A stretch of 64,000 nt of DNA from Crotophaga sulcirostris (lineage: Eukaryota; Chordata; Aves; Cuculiformes; Crotophagidae), in NCBI GenBank assembly GCA_013397455.1, contig VYZB01000172.1, positions 605,685 to 669,684 of the forward strand, read 5' to 3'. A program made the position numbers and the translations under genes. Below, in pieces: positions 48,609 to 62,300 of the stretch (the stretch's first letter is position 1; every line of letters starts with the position of its first letter). The notes beneath the pieces were generated by a model. It was not told where the DNA came from, ran no database searches, and was given only the letters and a program-made list of their open reading frames with translations.

Positions 48609-51600
48609 ATTCAGTTTCTGCCATATGATCTAGCTGAGACCATGGGAATTTATATACTTTCCCTAGGGTTTTGATTTTAGAACCAGCGGATGACATGTGT
48701 GTAGGGTCAAATAACTTATCCAAGGTAAAAATAGGCTTTTTTTTCTAAAACCAAGGAATAATCCATCACTCAGACTTCTTTGTTAACAATTTTCAAGTAT
48801 TATGAAATTGTCTAACATTCTTACAGCTCTGTTCTTATTCTTAAATTCTTCTATCCCACAATCTATCTCAAAGTATATGCAAGTATAAAATATTTTACCC
48901 AGGATACATTTGAGTAATAAGGGCATTCAAACAAGTTTTCTTCTGTCTTGCTCTGTAGCAATGATCTCTGATATTAGTGCCTTCACTGCCTTCCTTCGAG
49001 AGTTGCGCTGATTTTTAGACAAGGTGGATAAAAATCACCCTGTCCGAAGATCTTTTAATGCTTACTGCCGAATTCCTAAATCTTGCACAGGAATTGAGTA
49101 CACCATGGCTGAGCACAAACCCAGCGTTGAAGGATTAGAGAAAAAACAATCTAGCACCTCAAGGTAGTACTTGGCAGCTGCTGTTTCAGCCCTAGAGCTA
49201 CCACAGCTGCCATAGCCAAAGCAGCACTACTTGGAACAGACAGAATAAAGATGATCAGCCTGAATTGTTATCTACTTCTTCCTACCTTTTGTCTTGCCTG
49301 AGTTTTTTAACGCTTCCTTTACATGGTGCAAGTATTTCCATTTGGAGAGCAATCTTGTTGTTCTAGGAGAAAGACTACATTTTCATCCCTATTACACAAT
49401 ACAGTCACAGAAAGCTCCCCTTCCTTTCCCTCAGCCCCACCTCAATATTAGGTTGTTAAATAAAGAATAAGCCACATCATTATTTTTTGGATATATGTTC
49501 AGAAATTCTACCAGAGGTAGATAGTACAGAAAGATTATTTCATCAGATGTAATACGCATAGAGACTATGCAAGAAATGAGCCATACACTTAGGAGGAGAT
49601 GAGAAAAAGCTGGAGCTCATAGTCTAGAACCAGCACAGCAGCACTAAAGTAAATTCATGTATTTAATTTTATATTAATCTATTTTCATACCTTTCTTTTC
49701 CTCCAGTCTTTTCTAAAAAAAGGTTTAACTCTCCAGAGTGCCACTTCTGAGATGGTTTCCCATAATGCAAAAGGGGAAAGTCTACGAGCTTTCCAATGTA
49801 AGCAAGAAGGAGATGTGTGCAAGCCCAGGGCTCACTAAGTAGGTATTTCAGAGAGCTTAGATAAAGTGCTTAATACAATGCCCAAATACCACAAGTACCA
49901 GTGGGATCTTGAAGCCTGTTATGGAAAATCGCTGATGGAAGAAAGTCAAAGATAGCACAGGAATGTGAGGTTTCCTTTGTGAACCTTTGAGGGAACCCAT
50001 CAGTCTGACGAAGTCAACAGCAAGGCGCAGTGTGTAGCAGTGCGCGTGTAAGGTAATAGTACCTGCTTGGAGTTATAAACTGCATTCCAGTTGCCCCTTA
50101 CTAACACCAGAGCATTTTCACAGCACATTGGCTAATCACTTCCTTTGGAGTCAAGAGTAAATACAATACCATCATTTCCAAAATACTGTTTTAAGGCTCC
50201 ACCTTTGCAGCTAAACAAAATCTTGTTCTTTGTCTAATTACGTGAATGTACACAAGATCTGAGTATTATTAAATAGAGGGGACACTGGCACTTTGGTTGG
50301 TGCAAGGCTCAGGTAAGTGAACATGTGCATCCACCACATTCTTTACCCGAGATTCTCAAAGCTTTTGCTGATGCAACTGTCTCAGTCTCATTATTATTAG
50401 ACAAACAGCTACCCTCACACAAAGGTCTGGAGATGCCATACTGAATCCAAACTAAACTTCATGTGATCCTGTTTTTAATTAAGTTTACCCCTGTTTTTTG
50501 AGAAGCAACCTGAGGTCTTGCCTGGGGATGCAAAGCAGGTCAGGGACATAGTGCCAAAAGGATTCAAGGTCTTACCTCTTCTCCCATTCCTGTGCTTCAT
50601 TATTAAGCCATGCTCCTATTTAGTTACACGCATCTCACTTTTCACTATAGCCTATCACTGTTTAGCACAGCTTGAACAGTAAAACTTGCTTTAGTATTTG
50701 AAATATCCTTCTTTGGATAAAGAGAAAAGTTGATTTCTTCAAAGATACCCCCCTGCTTTGCAAAGTATTAGATCTCTCTAGCTGAAAGACTATTCTTTGG
50801 TCTGCGTAGTTATTCTTTCAGCATATGACATCATCCTTAGCACATGGATCGTCTAGAACACAGTAAATTATTCTCCCTGAAAAATCCTTTCATTGCTCTC
50901 AGATTGTTCAACATCACCTAGTGGCAAATTAGTGACTGATGTCTGTGGTCTGCAATTGATTTGTATGTTTGGGGGTTTTTTTGTTACATGCTGGGGTCTC
51001 TTATTTTTTGTGTCTACAATAGAACTAAAGACGTAAATATTTTAGGATGCTAAGAATAAATTACACTAGCTTATTTGCTTTTTTCTAAACTTGTATTTAT
51101 TAAAAATGGCTTTTTGTATTGCAAACAATACTTGTTCACAGTTACATGTCTTCTGGTATTACTCTCAGGCCGCAAAATACAGTTTTCTCCCCAACTTTTG
51201 ATGTGGGACTTCAATCTTGTGCGCAGCCAACTTCTGCCAATAGCCACTCTCTCTGACTTTGCAGATGAGTGATATTTTGAAGTTAACACTGTTTTGTTCA
51301 TTCACTATCGCTACTCAAACTGGTTGAAAAGTATCAGTATGACCTGAGGCCTCTGAAAGCAAAAGTTTAATCCAAGCCTCTCATTCGGTCTTTGGGAGCA
51401 TTCTTCAGATAGATAATACAGGCTTAAAACTGATTTCTTGCAGGACCTCTGAGTGGCTGCTGTAAAGAATAAGGAGACAGCACTGATGCAAGTCCCATCA
51501 GGAGAATCACTTTAACCTGAAGAATGCTGGAATTCTCAAAAGCTGAACAGTAAGGAAAGCACAGGCAATGTTTTGATGCTTTTGCTGTTACCTTTTCTTC

Positions 51601-52937
51601 CCAGCTTTTGAAACTGTTTTTCTCTTGGTTTCAACAGTAAAGCCAGCACCTCGAGTCTGCTGCTGTCTACTCAATTAAGCAAGCGGCAAGTTGCTTTGTT
51701 GGCAAAGTTGCACTTTAGAGGATCAGGCCCTTAATCTAAACAGTACTGTCTGTAATGAATCAAATAACCTCCAGGGCATTTCACTTGTAGGTGTCTATCT
51801 ACGTCCACATAAATCATGCCTTTTAGGCATGAAATGCTGCACTTCTTCTAACACCCAAACAATGAAGAACTTCTTGGTTACGTATTCAAATGGAGGAGGA
51901 AATGCCTCCCTATCTAAATGTCTTCTAGCTATGCCATCAATCAACCACAGTTTATATTTCTATTAAATAGGCAGATTTTCCTTCCCTCCTGTACCCAATA
52001 TGGTTTTTTTTGTTTGGGCTCTTATAGTTGCACACCTTGCTACAACCCAAACAATAGGCCCTGATGATCTGAATGGCACCTTTATTAGGACTGTTGTTCT
52101 AGAGGCATTTCCCTGGAAATTTGATTGATTTTTTTTAGATGAATACAGAGGTGAAGAAAGAAATTGTACAAAACTGATTATTTTTTCTATTTGAAAACTA
52201 GTCCTGCTGTTCTAGACAGATGGAGAGGAAAAAGATGGTACTTAATGAGGTGGGACATATTGTAGTTCTTGACAGCACTGCTGAGCCAGAATACCATTTT
52301 TTAACATGAAAACCAATGCAGTAGATAATGTGCCTTTCAAACACAGCTTAAAAGTGAAAACCAATACACAAATCAACTCATCACACCTAATTTTCTCATA
52401 GCAATGATAAACTAGTTTGGTTTTATTACCTACATTTGTATTTATTACTGCTCCCTGTTCCACCCATTTCCTACCTCTCTCTTTTTTTTTCTCAAAAGAG
52501 GAAATAAACAGATGAGAGTAGAGTAACACTCAAGATAAAAACATCTAAAAAACCATGCACAATTTCCCATGAATTCTTTCAAAGCATGCTGCTAAAGGAA
52601 TATGGACATGCACTGTAAATCTCATACTGAGACCTGGTCAGTTTGGGACATTGTTTTATACCATCAAAATAGAAATAGTGTTCTAACTAAACAGAAAAAC
52701 TTTCAAAGTTTATGTTTATAAACTGACGAAGTTTAGAAATTTTCCGCTGGCAAGGTTGAATTGTCCTCTGCTCTGAAACGAAAAACTGAAAACATGAAGG
52801 AAGGAAAAAAAAAAGTCAATTATCTAAATTGAGCTTGTGCTTTATGTATAGCTTATTAATAAATATATAGTCAGACCACATCAGTTCTACTGAGCAAATC
52901 CAGCCTGCAGGAAGCTTATTTTAGCCATGTGATTCAG
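48609..52937. other. AT-rich noncoding stretch
   Basis: No repeat family recognised. A strong plus-strand donor (GCTCAG then GTAAGTG) lies with exon end at about 50,311, after a short open segment, with no good acceptor. It could belong to a noncoding transcript. Confidence 0.4.
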
Positions 52938-53064
52938 GAAGCATGCAGAAGAAAAGGCTCATCCAGAGCTAGTGCAGTCAGTTGGAAGAATGCCTTTGAC
53001 TGGAATGAATTTCAGAGGACTCTGATGGGTAACAGTTGGATACCTTTGGCTGTCAGCATCGGAG
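52938..53064 (+). CDS. Weak candidate exon, plus strand, no partner
   Basis: After an acceptor-like GTGATTCAG, an open frame reads EACRRKGSSRASAVSWKNAF and DWNEFQRTLMGNSW, and meets two donors (GATGG then GTAACA, exon end 53,028; GGAG then GTAACA, exon end 53,064). The Trp-rich peptide is unusual for AT-rich noise, but the pyrimidine tract is short and no other exon of the same transcript is seen. Chance is likely. Confidence 0.15.
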
Positions 53065-56000
53065 GTAACAGAAGCTGTGGTTTTCTACACTTACTTCCAG
53101 CTACAAAGAAGCCAGAGTTACCTTGACTATCAGTGTTCATTAGCAGGTTGGAGTGTTTACTATCTGAGGTCTACAATCCTTTCTCTCTCAAAAATCCCAG
53201 TGGCTGTAAGCCTCTTTTTCCAATTAAGGCCAAATCAGACAACCCCTGCAGCAGTACTCGAAAAATGTAGCTTTTGAAATTTCACAAAGCCAACTCAGAT
53301 TCTTCCAATGTAATTTTGGAATAATTCTGATTTAATTGTTGTCTTTTGCCTCCAAGTTTTTGTGCCTGTATGTTCGAATTATCATTTTTAAGCCAAAAAC
53401 TAAAAGCATTTTGCTGTAAGTAACAGTAGATGTTAATGTAAAAGCTAATGGAGATTGTGCTTACCATTGAATAAGGCACAAAGGAAAATAAAAGCCCCAG
53501 AGACTTTACCATCTAAGGGCTCATTAAATTCAGTGGGACTACTTCCAAGATTAAATGAACACTTCTGGGCTAAGTATTTGTGAGATCAGTTTCATTTTGC
53601 AGACATAAGACACAGATTGCCCCTTGAGACTGGGAGAATAATTCTGCATAACAGTAGGCATGTATGCACTCTTGATATACTCAATAGCAACACTTTAATG
53701 ACAGTAGGAGAGCCCTCTGGACTGCTTTTTACACATGCTCACTCATTAAACACGCTTCTATATTGGTATATAAAAGTTTTATTTTTGTATGTATGAGCAT
53801 CTGTGACTTCCAGTTACATAAGGAAATATTAAAATCTCTCTGTATCTATATATATATTAAAGTCCAATCTATCACTGCTGTATAGCGTATATTGTAATAT
53901 GAGAACATGTAAACTAATAAAAACAAGGGAACAGCTAAAAGACAACGTCTTTCATACAGGTTGCAACTTCATTCAAATAAGACATTAGAGGTCCCAATTC
54001 TACTTTTAGAATCACATAATCTTCTTGAGTATAGGAAGTAGCTCCTTGTTCTGCAGAAATTCGGGTTTCCGCTATGGTCAACAGAGAGTTTTCCTCTGCT
54101 TCCAAGAGGAATCAGCCCAGGCTTTGCTTCATCCAAACACAAATCATTCAGACAAGACTATGGTATCCCTACTGATGCAGGTGTTGAGTCTTGTAGTTAC
54201 ATATTTTAAAGCACTGGATAATTCATAAACACCAATACGGGGGGGGGGAACCCACAAAACCCATACCCAACCAAAACTATTTCTTACATGGATTGTTTCA
54301 GATGTACCGAAATTCCCTCTTTCCAACCTCTAGTATAGTTCTAAACAATCAGAGCTTTATGCTTAGACCACTGCTTTGGGATTAGGGGGGTTAACTTTCT
54401 GGCAAGATATAAGGAATTAAATCTAAAAATTACAAGGGATTATGATCTGCAGGAAAACCCCTACATCTCACCATGCCATTCAAAATAATTTCTGGTATTA
54501 ATATTGAGCTCGTACCAGGTTGGGTTGTTCTTTTATTTTAACACTAAATTGGGATTTGTACAAACATTCCAAAAATAGGACAAACTTATTATAGCTTTTT
54601 AAGTAGGAGATTGAAAACTGCCTGCATGCCTACAAAATCATCATTGCTCCATCAGTTCAAATTGCATCCCATATTGCTCTCATTTAATCAAAAGCCAATC
54701 TTCTTAAGTTATTAAAAAGAACTGGTTTCTTGACATTAGCTAATATCAACATTAAATAAGCAAACAAACAAACAAAGTTAATAGCTCATCCAAAAATTAA
54801 GGCAAGTTTGAAAAGGAAAAAATATTTTAATATAATTGGGATAGACTCCTTTCTTCGAGAAATAAAAAGAAAATACTGGCAATTTTCAACAAGCATTAGC
54901 AGAGCACACATTAAGAAAACCACTTAAGATTTCATCATGGTAAAAGTAAGATAGCATCAATATTTTAGATTTTGTAACATCTGTTTACAGTCAAGATTTT
55001 TTATTTGAAGTACTATAAATTGGCAATTGTTTATGTACAGTAATGGACTCAATTACTGCTTCCCCAGATTATGCAATGAGCATATTCAGTAACTGAGATA
55101 ATTAAGCAATAAACATATACTTTGAGCTACAGCAAAGCCTTGCCAGCATTAATTCTGCCAAATCAGAAGACATGCATACGTTGCAATGCCATTTATTTGC
55201 ACTTCATTTTTTAGTACTTTGTCCTTCACTTCCGTAATGCTAATATACTATTGCTTTGAAAATAGCTAACATTATGGTCTGGCCACATGCAGTTTGAAGA
55301 AATAGGTTTGCAACCTTCAACACTACACAGAAACACATACGTGTCAGACAAGGTAATGCAGCATTAGATAAACCACCACATGCAAGATTACACACATGAT
55401 AGATGTCAATACACTAATCAGAATTTTGAAGGCATATTTTGATTGCGTCAAGATGTGTACACTACGGGTAACATTACAGATATTTAAATTTTCTTAAAAG
55501 TGTCCCTAAAAACCTCTGTTTAATCACTATTGTTTGTTCCCAGCCTTTAACTCTGTCAGGAATGTTCTTAATTTCCACTAGTTTTTCATGCTTTTTTAGT
55601 AGGCCCAACACTGAAGTTGCTGATGATTGCCTCTGAAGGCCTAAACCTCCTTAACTTCACTGCAGCCCATGGGAGAACAAAAATGCTTCATACCAAACTT
55701 GCATTATCTAACATCTCCTAGAACTCGCTAATTGGAAGAGACAGAATGTCACTGCAGATTAATGCACCTTCTTTCCTTTTGAGCACCTGAGCTGAATCTA
55801 ATCTGCACAAAAGTGACTAAAAATCAATCTAATCTGATGGTGGTGAAATTATTAGGTATAATTATATGCATTCTCAGATCCTTAGCTGGAAAAGACAGAT
55901 TCCTTGGAACCTTTCAGCAGAGGAATTTAAATGATATTTTTAGGGTTTTTAAAAATCAAAATAATGCAGAAAACATTTGCTTTCAATCATAAAAGATGAA

Positions 56001-56859
56001 CGGTGATAAAGACAATATCTTCTGTTCATATCAGCCCTTAATATTTGCTACAGGAAACAACACACCGCCACACCACAAGCTTGTTGGAGGAAGGAAGGAA
56101 TTGGGGGAAGGGAAAACCTTGAAAAGTACTCAGATGCGCCATTTTTAATTACACAATAACATGCATTACTTTTTTAATGATGGGCTCCTCTCCATTAAAG
56201 GAGCAGGGATCTTAGCTTGCTCATATAATGAAATAATTAGCAATCTTCCTCGTTTGCATAGGGCTGTATGTATCCATCTAATGCAAGCAAGTAAACTCAG
56301 CCCTTTTGCCAAACTCAGAGCAAACGACATGATCAGGGAAGCATAACCCTGACTTGGAGTTACCTTTTCTTTTTATTTTCACTCATGTTTGCCGAGCTGT
56401 ATTCAGCTACAAATTAGGAAAAAAAGAATACTTCAACACACTGACACACTTATTTTTTGTCATTAATCTCCGCAATAATATAACCCTAAACACTGCTGAA
56501 AAAGAATCTAGTTGGTTAAAATACTGATCATGCCTATTGAAAAGCTTTAGATGCATTCACACAAATCTTTTTATTGTATAATACGACATACTCAACAGCA
56601 CACTGTTAATGTTCTTCATCAAAATCTTTCTTCAAGCAGTAAAATGCATCTTTATGATTCTAGTATTCCAAAAATGAAGACACAGATTATGATATCACTG
56701 TATTTTATGCATTAAGAGGCATAGCAAGTCTATGCATCAGAACTAGGAAAGTAATACTCCGATTAAACTAACAAATTTGTATTTGATGAAAAGAATAGTT
56801 TCCCATGTAAAAGAGAATCACATTGTTTGCTACTACCGTTATATTTTTATGCCCATAAG
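53065..56859. other. AT-rich noncoding stretch, possibly holding regulatory DNA
   Basis: There are no genes or named repeats. A G10 run lies at 54,239-54,248 and a TA repeat near 53,848-53,856. The part 55,770-56,350 is rich in homeodomain-type TAAT cores and an octamer-like TTTGCAT, which could mark a conserved enhancer. Confidence 0.35.
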
Positions 56860-57875
56860 CACATGGACAGTGGAAATTCAGCTCATACAATCTATCTGGA
56901 TTTCCAGAAGGCTTAAGGAACCTAAGCGCCTACCTAAAACAAACAAACGAAAAATGAAGCTTCTTGCACAGATAGAGAACTTGTCAAAAAATAGGACATG
57001 ATCACCTGAAAAAGTTTGGAAAGTAACTAGTCCTCACAGAGATGTATCCTGGGACTTCTGCTATTCATTGTACTTATGAGCAAGCTAGAAAAGTGGTGTG
57101 GCAAAGTGACAAAAGTTGCTGATGCTACTTCATTATTTAGGGTACTGAAAGTGAGGGCTCATAATGAAGAACTACATACAGACCTTAGGTAACTTAGGAA
57201 TTAGGCAATAAATTACCACAGGAAATTCAATATAGCTAGAGGTAAAAAGAAACACAGGAGAATAAAACTGTCCAAATTTCAAATATACAATGAGTTGATC
57301 AGTATTACTCAGGAAGAAAGACTCTGAGGTCATGACAGATAGTTTATGAAGCCATAAGCTTAGTGCTCAAAAGCAGCCAAAAAAAAGAGAAAAGGAACTA
57401 TTGGAAAAGGAATTGAGACTAGAACGGAACATCTCTTTGCAACCTATGGAGTGCCTGCATCTTAAATACTGTGTACAGCTTGTTCCCTCCACTGCAAAGA
57501 ATATACAGCAGAGTGGAAAATATTCCAAACAAGGCAACAAGGAGAATCCAAGCACCATTTTCCATTTAAACTAGAACTCTTGAGTTTTGAAATAGAGATG
57601 TTTAAGACTGAATAAGGTAAAGGTCTATAAAGTCTTTAGTAGCAATAGAGAGACTAGGTCTTTAATGCCTCTCCCAAAAACAAAAGCCAAAAAGCACCAG
57701 TTGAAGCTAGGAGGAAGCCAGGTTCAAAACCAAAAGAGATGGGCCTTCACACATGTGGTTCAGCTGCAGAAGCTTCTGGTTGTGGGATACCATGAACATC
57801 AAGAGCTCAGGCTTATTCAAGAGGCATCAGATAAATTCATAGATCTGGAATCTACTAAGAGCTACTAAATAGAAA
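56860..57875 (+). mobile_element. Ancient CR1 LINE copy, reverse transcriptase to near the 3' end, plus strand
   Basis: Blocks in CR1 order can be followed through heavy decay: 'atctatctggatttccagaa', 'gtgtggcaaagtgacaaaag', 'gaaattcaatatagctagag', 'gactctgaggtcatgacaga', 'cttaaatactgtgtacagct', 'aggcaacaaggagaatccaa' and finally 'ataaattcatagatctggaa'. It is of the old CR1 type shared with turtles and crocodiles rather than the young avian tails. Frames are destroyed. Confidence 0.7.
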
Positions 57876-58049
57876 ACATCTACAGAATAGGTATACTGTG
57901 TAATCGCCCTGGTTTGTAGTCTTCCCCACACATCTGCTTTCAGCTCCCACAGAGGATGGCACACTGGGCTAAACAACTTGACCCCGCACGGCCAGCATCA
58001 CATTCTCGCTTCTCTGTGTGAAAGCACATGCCTTTTACAAATAACGATG

Positions 58050-59345
58050 GAATTGACAGAATCACAGAAAACAGAACCGGGAAAAAATCTTGAGAGGTCA
58101 TCTAATCTACTCCTCTGTCTCTTGGCAGAATCAGTTGTGCATGAGCTTTTGTGGCAGATGTCTAACCTGTTTTTCAAAACCTTCAAAAGAGAGCTATTCC
58201 AGTGCAAAGCTGGCCTTCTCTGAAAAAAGCTTTTTGTAATATAACCTGAATCTTCCTTGCTGCAAAGTTAATCCCTTTATTATTTCTTCATTGTTACAGA
58301 CACGGAGAGAGATGGTCCCCCTGCCTTGCAGTGGCCTTTCACATTCTTGTACTTATCTACTAAAACCTAGAAAGAAATGCAAGCCCTCTCAAATTGTAGT
58401 AAAATAATCATTGAAAGAAAATAAATAAACACTTCCTCCTCCACACACCAAAATTCCTCCCCATATTACCCACTTGAGTGTATCATAAAAAGTAACAAAA
58501 CAGATTCTTCTAATAGAGTCCATGCTAGTAAAAAAAAAAAATGTGGAATATGGTCTGTGTATAAATAATGGCCTCTATGGCTCAGTAAATAGAGTTCATC
58601 TACAATGGGCACAGAGAACAGTTCTTCTTTTTCTGCAGAAACCTCCTTCAGCTCCCTTCTCATCCTTATGCCACACATGTAACCCAAAATCTCAATCATT
58701 CTTCACAGATCACGCTTCCTAGACCTCAGAGCATCCTCTTATTCTCTTCAAGAAAGACAGGAAAGATTTGGAGAGAGTCCAGAAGTGTAATGCCCAAAGC
58801 TAGACATAGCATTCAAATTGAGCCTAACCAAAGCTTTGACAAGTGAAAGGATTACAGCATGTGCCTTGCAGGCTTCCTGCTCGTGTGACGTTTATGTTTC
58901 AAGGCACTGCAATACCGCTGATTCATATCCAGCGCATAATTCACCCAGGCTCTACTGCAACTGTTACCCACTCATTTTTATCCCAGCCAGTGATTTACAT
59001 TGTTCCAATAATTTTCTTTTTTTTCTGTCTTGTACAACACTTTCCCCAAAAAGAGATGATCTTGAGATTTTGGTAAATTTCACAAAAATTACACTGATGC
59101 TAAGCAGTACCAATCTGCTTGTCTTGTTCACCTCACACTGTTGCTATGAATTTTCCAGGATCAACTGACCAGACACTTAAAGATCACTGACTGTAAAAAT
59201 AAAGTTGTGTTTTTCTGTGCTGATTTATATATATATTTTTTTATAAAAAAACCTTTTCTCTAAATTCTAATTCTGTCCTCCAGTTATAGTCTTCTCTTGG
59301 CTTGGTAGGTATAATCTGCACATTTAGTTAGGGTTTAATTTTTGG
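58050..59345 (-). mobile_element. Ancient CR1 LINE copy, 3' part, minus strand
   Basis: In reverse order it shows the CR1 3' region: 'agaatcacagaaaacagaac', 'cttgagaggtcatctaatct', 'gtctaacctgtttttcaaaa', 'ctattccagtgcaaagctgg', then 'gagagagtccagaagtgtaa' type blocks, 'ctgattcatatccagcgcat' and 'ttctaattctgtcctccag'. It is as decayed as its neighbour at 56.9-57.9 kb, which points toward it, so the two lie tail to tail about 175 bases apart. Confidence 0.68.
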
Positions 59346-62300
59346 GTTTTTTTCTATCCTATCATCTGGTTTGCACAGTGGCAACTCAGCAGAGACTCTT
59401 ACAGACCTTGGCTAAGACACCTGATGCAGTCTGACTAATTCTGCACTCACCAGAGTGGTTTATCTAGCACCTGAATGCCTCATTTGCTTTTTGGGTGAAA
59501 AAAAACCTGAGACTGAAAAATAACCACCAAGTCAAGATGTTATCAAGCAGATGTAACATTTTGGTTGCACTTTGCATCTTCATCTTTTGTTCTTTATTTT
59601 TTTTTGCATTGTGAAAATAATAGTAAGCAAAGCAGATAGCACTTGCAGATGGCCCGCTAACACTTAAGAGATACAGCTGGCAATATTAACTTACTTAAAT
59701 TCATATCCTATTTGCAATAAAAATACCACAGCCCTAATCTACAAGCAAATACAAAATTACACAAGAACTAAAAGTGCTATAGCACTAGAAGACTTGCTGT
59801 AACAAGCAGAGATGTGTGAACTAATCTCTGAGAGCAATTTATTCAGTGACTTCAACCCCTGTTCTGTTAATGAATTCAATAGGACATTTTTATTTCTATG
59901 AATTTATTCTTTATTTAGAATTACTAATAAATTAATTATATGACCATGCTCAGTCTCCAGATTGCTCACAAACTATTTGCCATCCCAACATGATCTTGTG
60001 TTCATAAATCAGCTTACTTATTCAGCTAATCCACAGTATTTCAGTCTACAAACCTACAGCGTTTTCAAGGTGGTTAATGCATTAAAGATTATGCAAATGA
60101 GCATCATGACATTTTTATCTTTCTCAGCTGAGCATTTCAGAAATCAGGAACTTATTCACATGAATAACCGCAGAAAACATTAATCGGGATCTGAACACAA
60201 ACTACACAGGAAAATTCTTAACCCATTTTCACTTTCAAAATGATAAGACTAAATTTAATATGATAAATTAATTCATAAATTTTTGAGACAGTGGGTAAGC
60301 ATGTTAAATATAGTGTAATGAATAATTACCTAGGATATCTAGAATACAGGGTTCCATTAACTACACAATGGCAAGTTTTTTCCTTTCACAGTGTACGCAA
60401 AGAGATTAATGTATAAAATCAAAGTCAAATACTACAAGTCATAATTTGTTTCCAGTGTAGAACTCTACTTCACCTCGGTGAAATCTGTATTTAACATAAC
60501 CTTTTGGGTTAGATTGATCTTGCGTACACAATATTTTAGTTTAACTTGCCAGGCACAGCATGCCTACAACTTTTGGTCACAAGACCACACTTCAGGTAAC
60601 AACACTGATAAACAGCAAGTGTCCTGGCAACATAACTTTACTGAGTTAAGAGCAAGAAAATCAATTAAAGTACAGTGAAAATGCAAACAGAAAAGCACGT
60701 TGAGTCTTCTCCTACTGCTCACTTCTGATGTGTTGAATTCATCACATTTTAAAATAAACTTTTAGAAGGAGAGGCTACTACGAAAATGACACAAAAAGCA
60801 TTTCTAAAGACCCTGCTTCTCTTTTTGTGTTATGAAGAATACAGAAATGGCTTTTTCAAAACTTCTAACAGGAAGATTGCATTGAAAGTTAGATATTTGA
60901 TGTGTGCGGTAAGAAGGCCTTTAATATTACAAAAGTAGTCTCCTTAATCCAAAGTTCAAATACCTATTTTAAAGGCATTCGGCATTATATTTAAACAAAG
61001 CTAGTGCAGTGCCTGCAGCTGCAAATTGCAGGGAACAAATGCAAATCACAAGAGTTCACACTGCAGGCTCTGAAAAGTCATCAAAGCCTCCAAGTACTTT
61101 TAAAGAATAATGTACAAAATGCCACTAGACCCCACAAGCTACCCTACAGGAATCCATTGCTTTCCACCTGATAGAGTGGTGAAACTAAGAACTTCAATCT
61201 CTTCTTTTTCAGAGCCTCTATAAAAATGGAAATGACATGGAGTAGACACATACATAACTGAAAGAAAAAATAAAGGTTCTTTTAAAATAAAACTTAAGTA
61301 TTTTTAAAGAGTTTAAAACTTACAAAATATAGCACAAATTGCATCTGTGCAATACTGTTAAAGATGCATAAATTAACAGAAAAGTTCTCTGATACTATTG
61401 CCAGGAAATTGTAATGATACAAATTAGTGTATAACCATCACTATTGCTATTTTTCAACTGCCACAACTTCATCCACTGAGTTCAGCTTACCATTTAGCAA
61501 GAAGTTATCTCTCCTCTGTAGATATGAAAACAAATGCAGAAAGAGGTAATGTAAGAATTTTAAAACCTTCATTTTAATTCAGTGGCATACAGAGTGATAA
61601 TGTATATTCTTTTGCACCATTTTAGACGCCTACCAATTTAATGAACTGCAATATGGCCAATGAGCAAAGCCACAGACAATTTCATTTTTAAACACCCTCC
61701 TCCCCCCATAATTTTCTGGCAGTGCAGAAGTAAGAATAGTATGAATGCTGAAAGCTGAACAGTCAGGTGGGACACAAATTAAGTACTGAGAAGAGAGATT
61801 TCATTTCAAAGCTTGCAACAGAATAAATTCGCAGTTGTGGAGCCTGGCCTTTTCCTTTTGATGGAGCAGAAGAGTACCAATACATTTGGTCCAAAAGCAT
61901 CCAAGAGATTTGCTCCCACACAGACTGAATGTGACCGTTATAGGGCATCCCACTAAAAATCAGCTGCTCTGCTGGGCCAGTTCATGTGCACCGGTAGGAA
62001 GGGAGGTGGCACAACTCTCTCCTCGCTAAGGCTGGCACAGGGAGCAGCTCTGACGAAGCATAAGCTGCCCCAATTGCTTCTGCCTATGAATCTTCTTCAT
62101 CAGCTGTCCCTGTATCTCCAGATACACACCACTGATGTTCATGATGGTAGGCCATCCTCCTTTCCCAGTTCACTGAGACTGTTACTAACAGGCAGGTGAG
62201 TGACTGCTCCTATCAAAGAGCATGCAGCGTTACTGCCAAGCTGTATTTAATTTTCTTATTAGCAAGGCAGCATGAGAGGGAAAGGGTGTTCACCTTGAGC

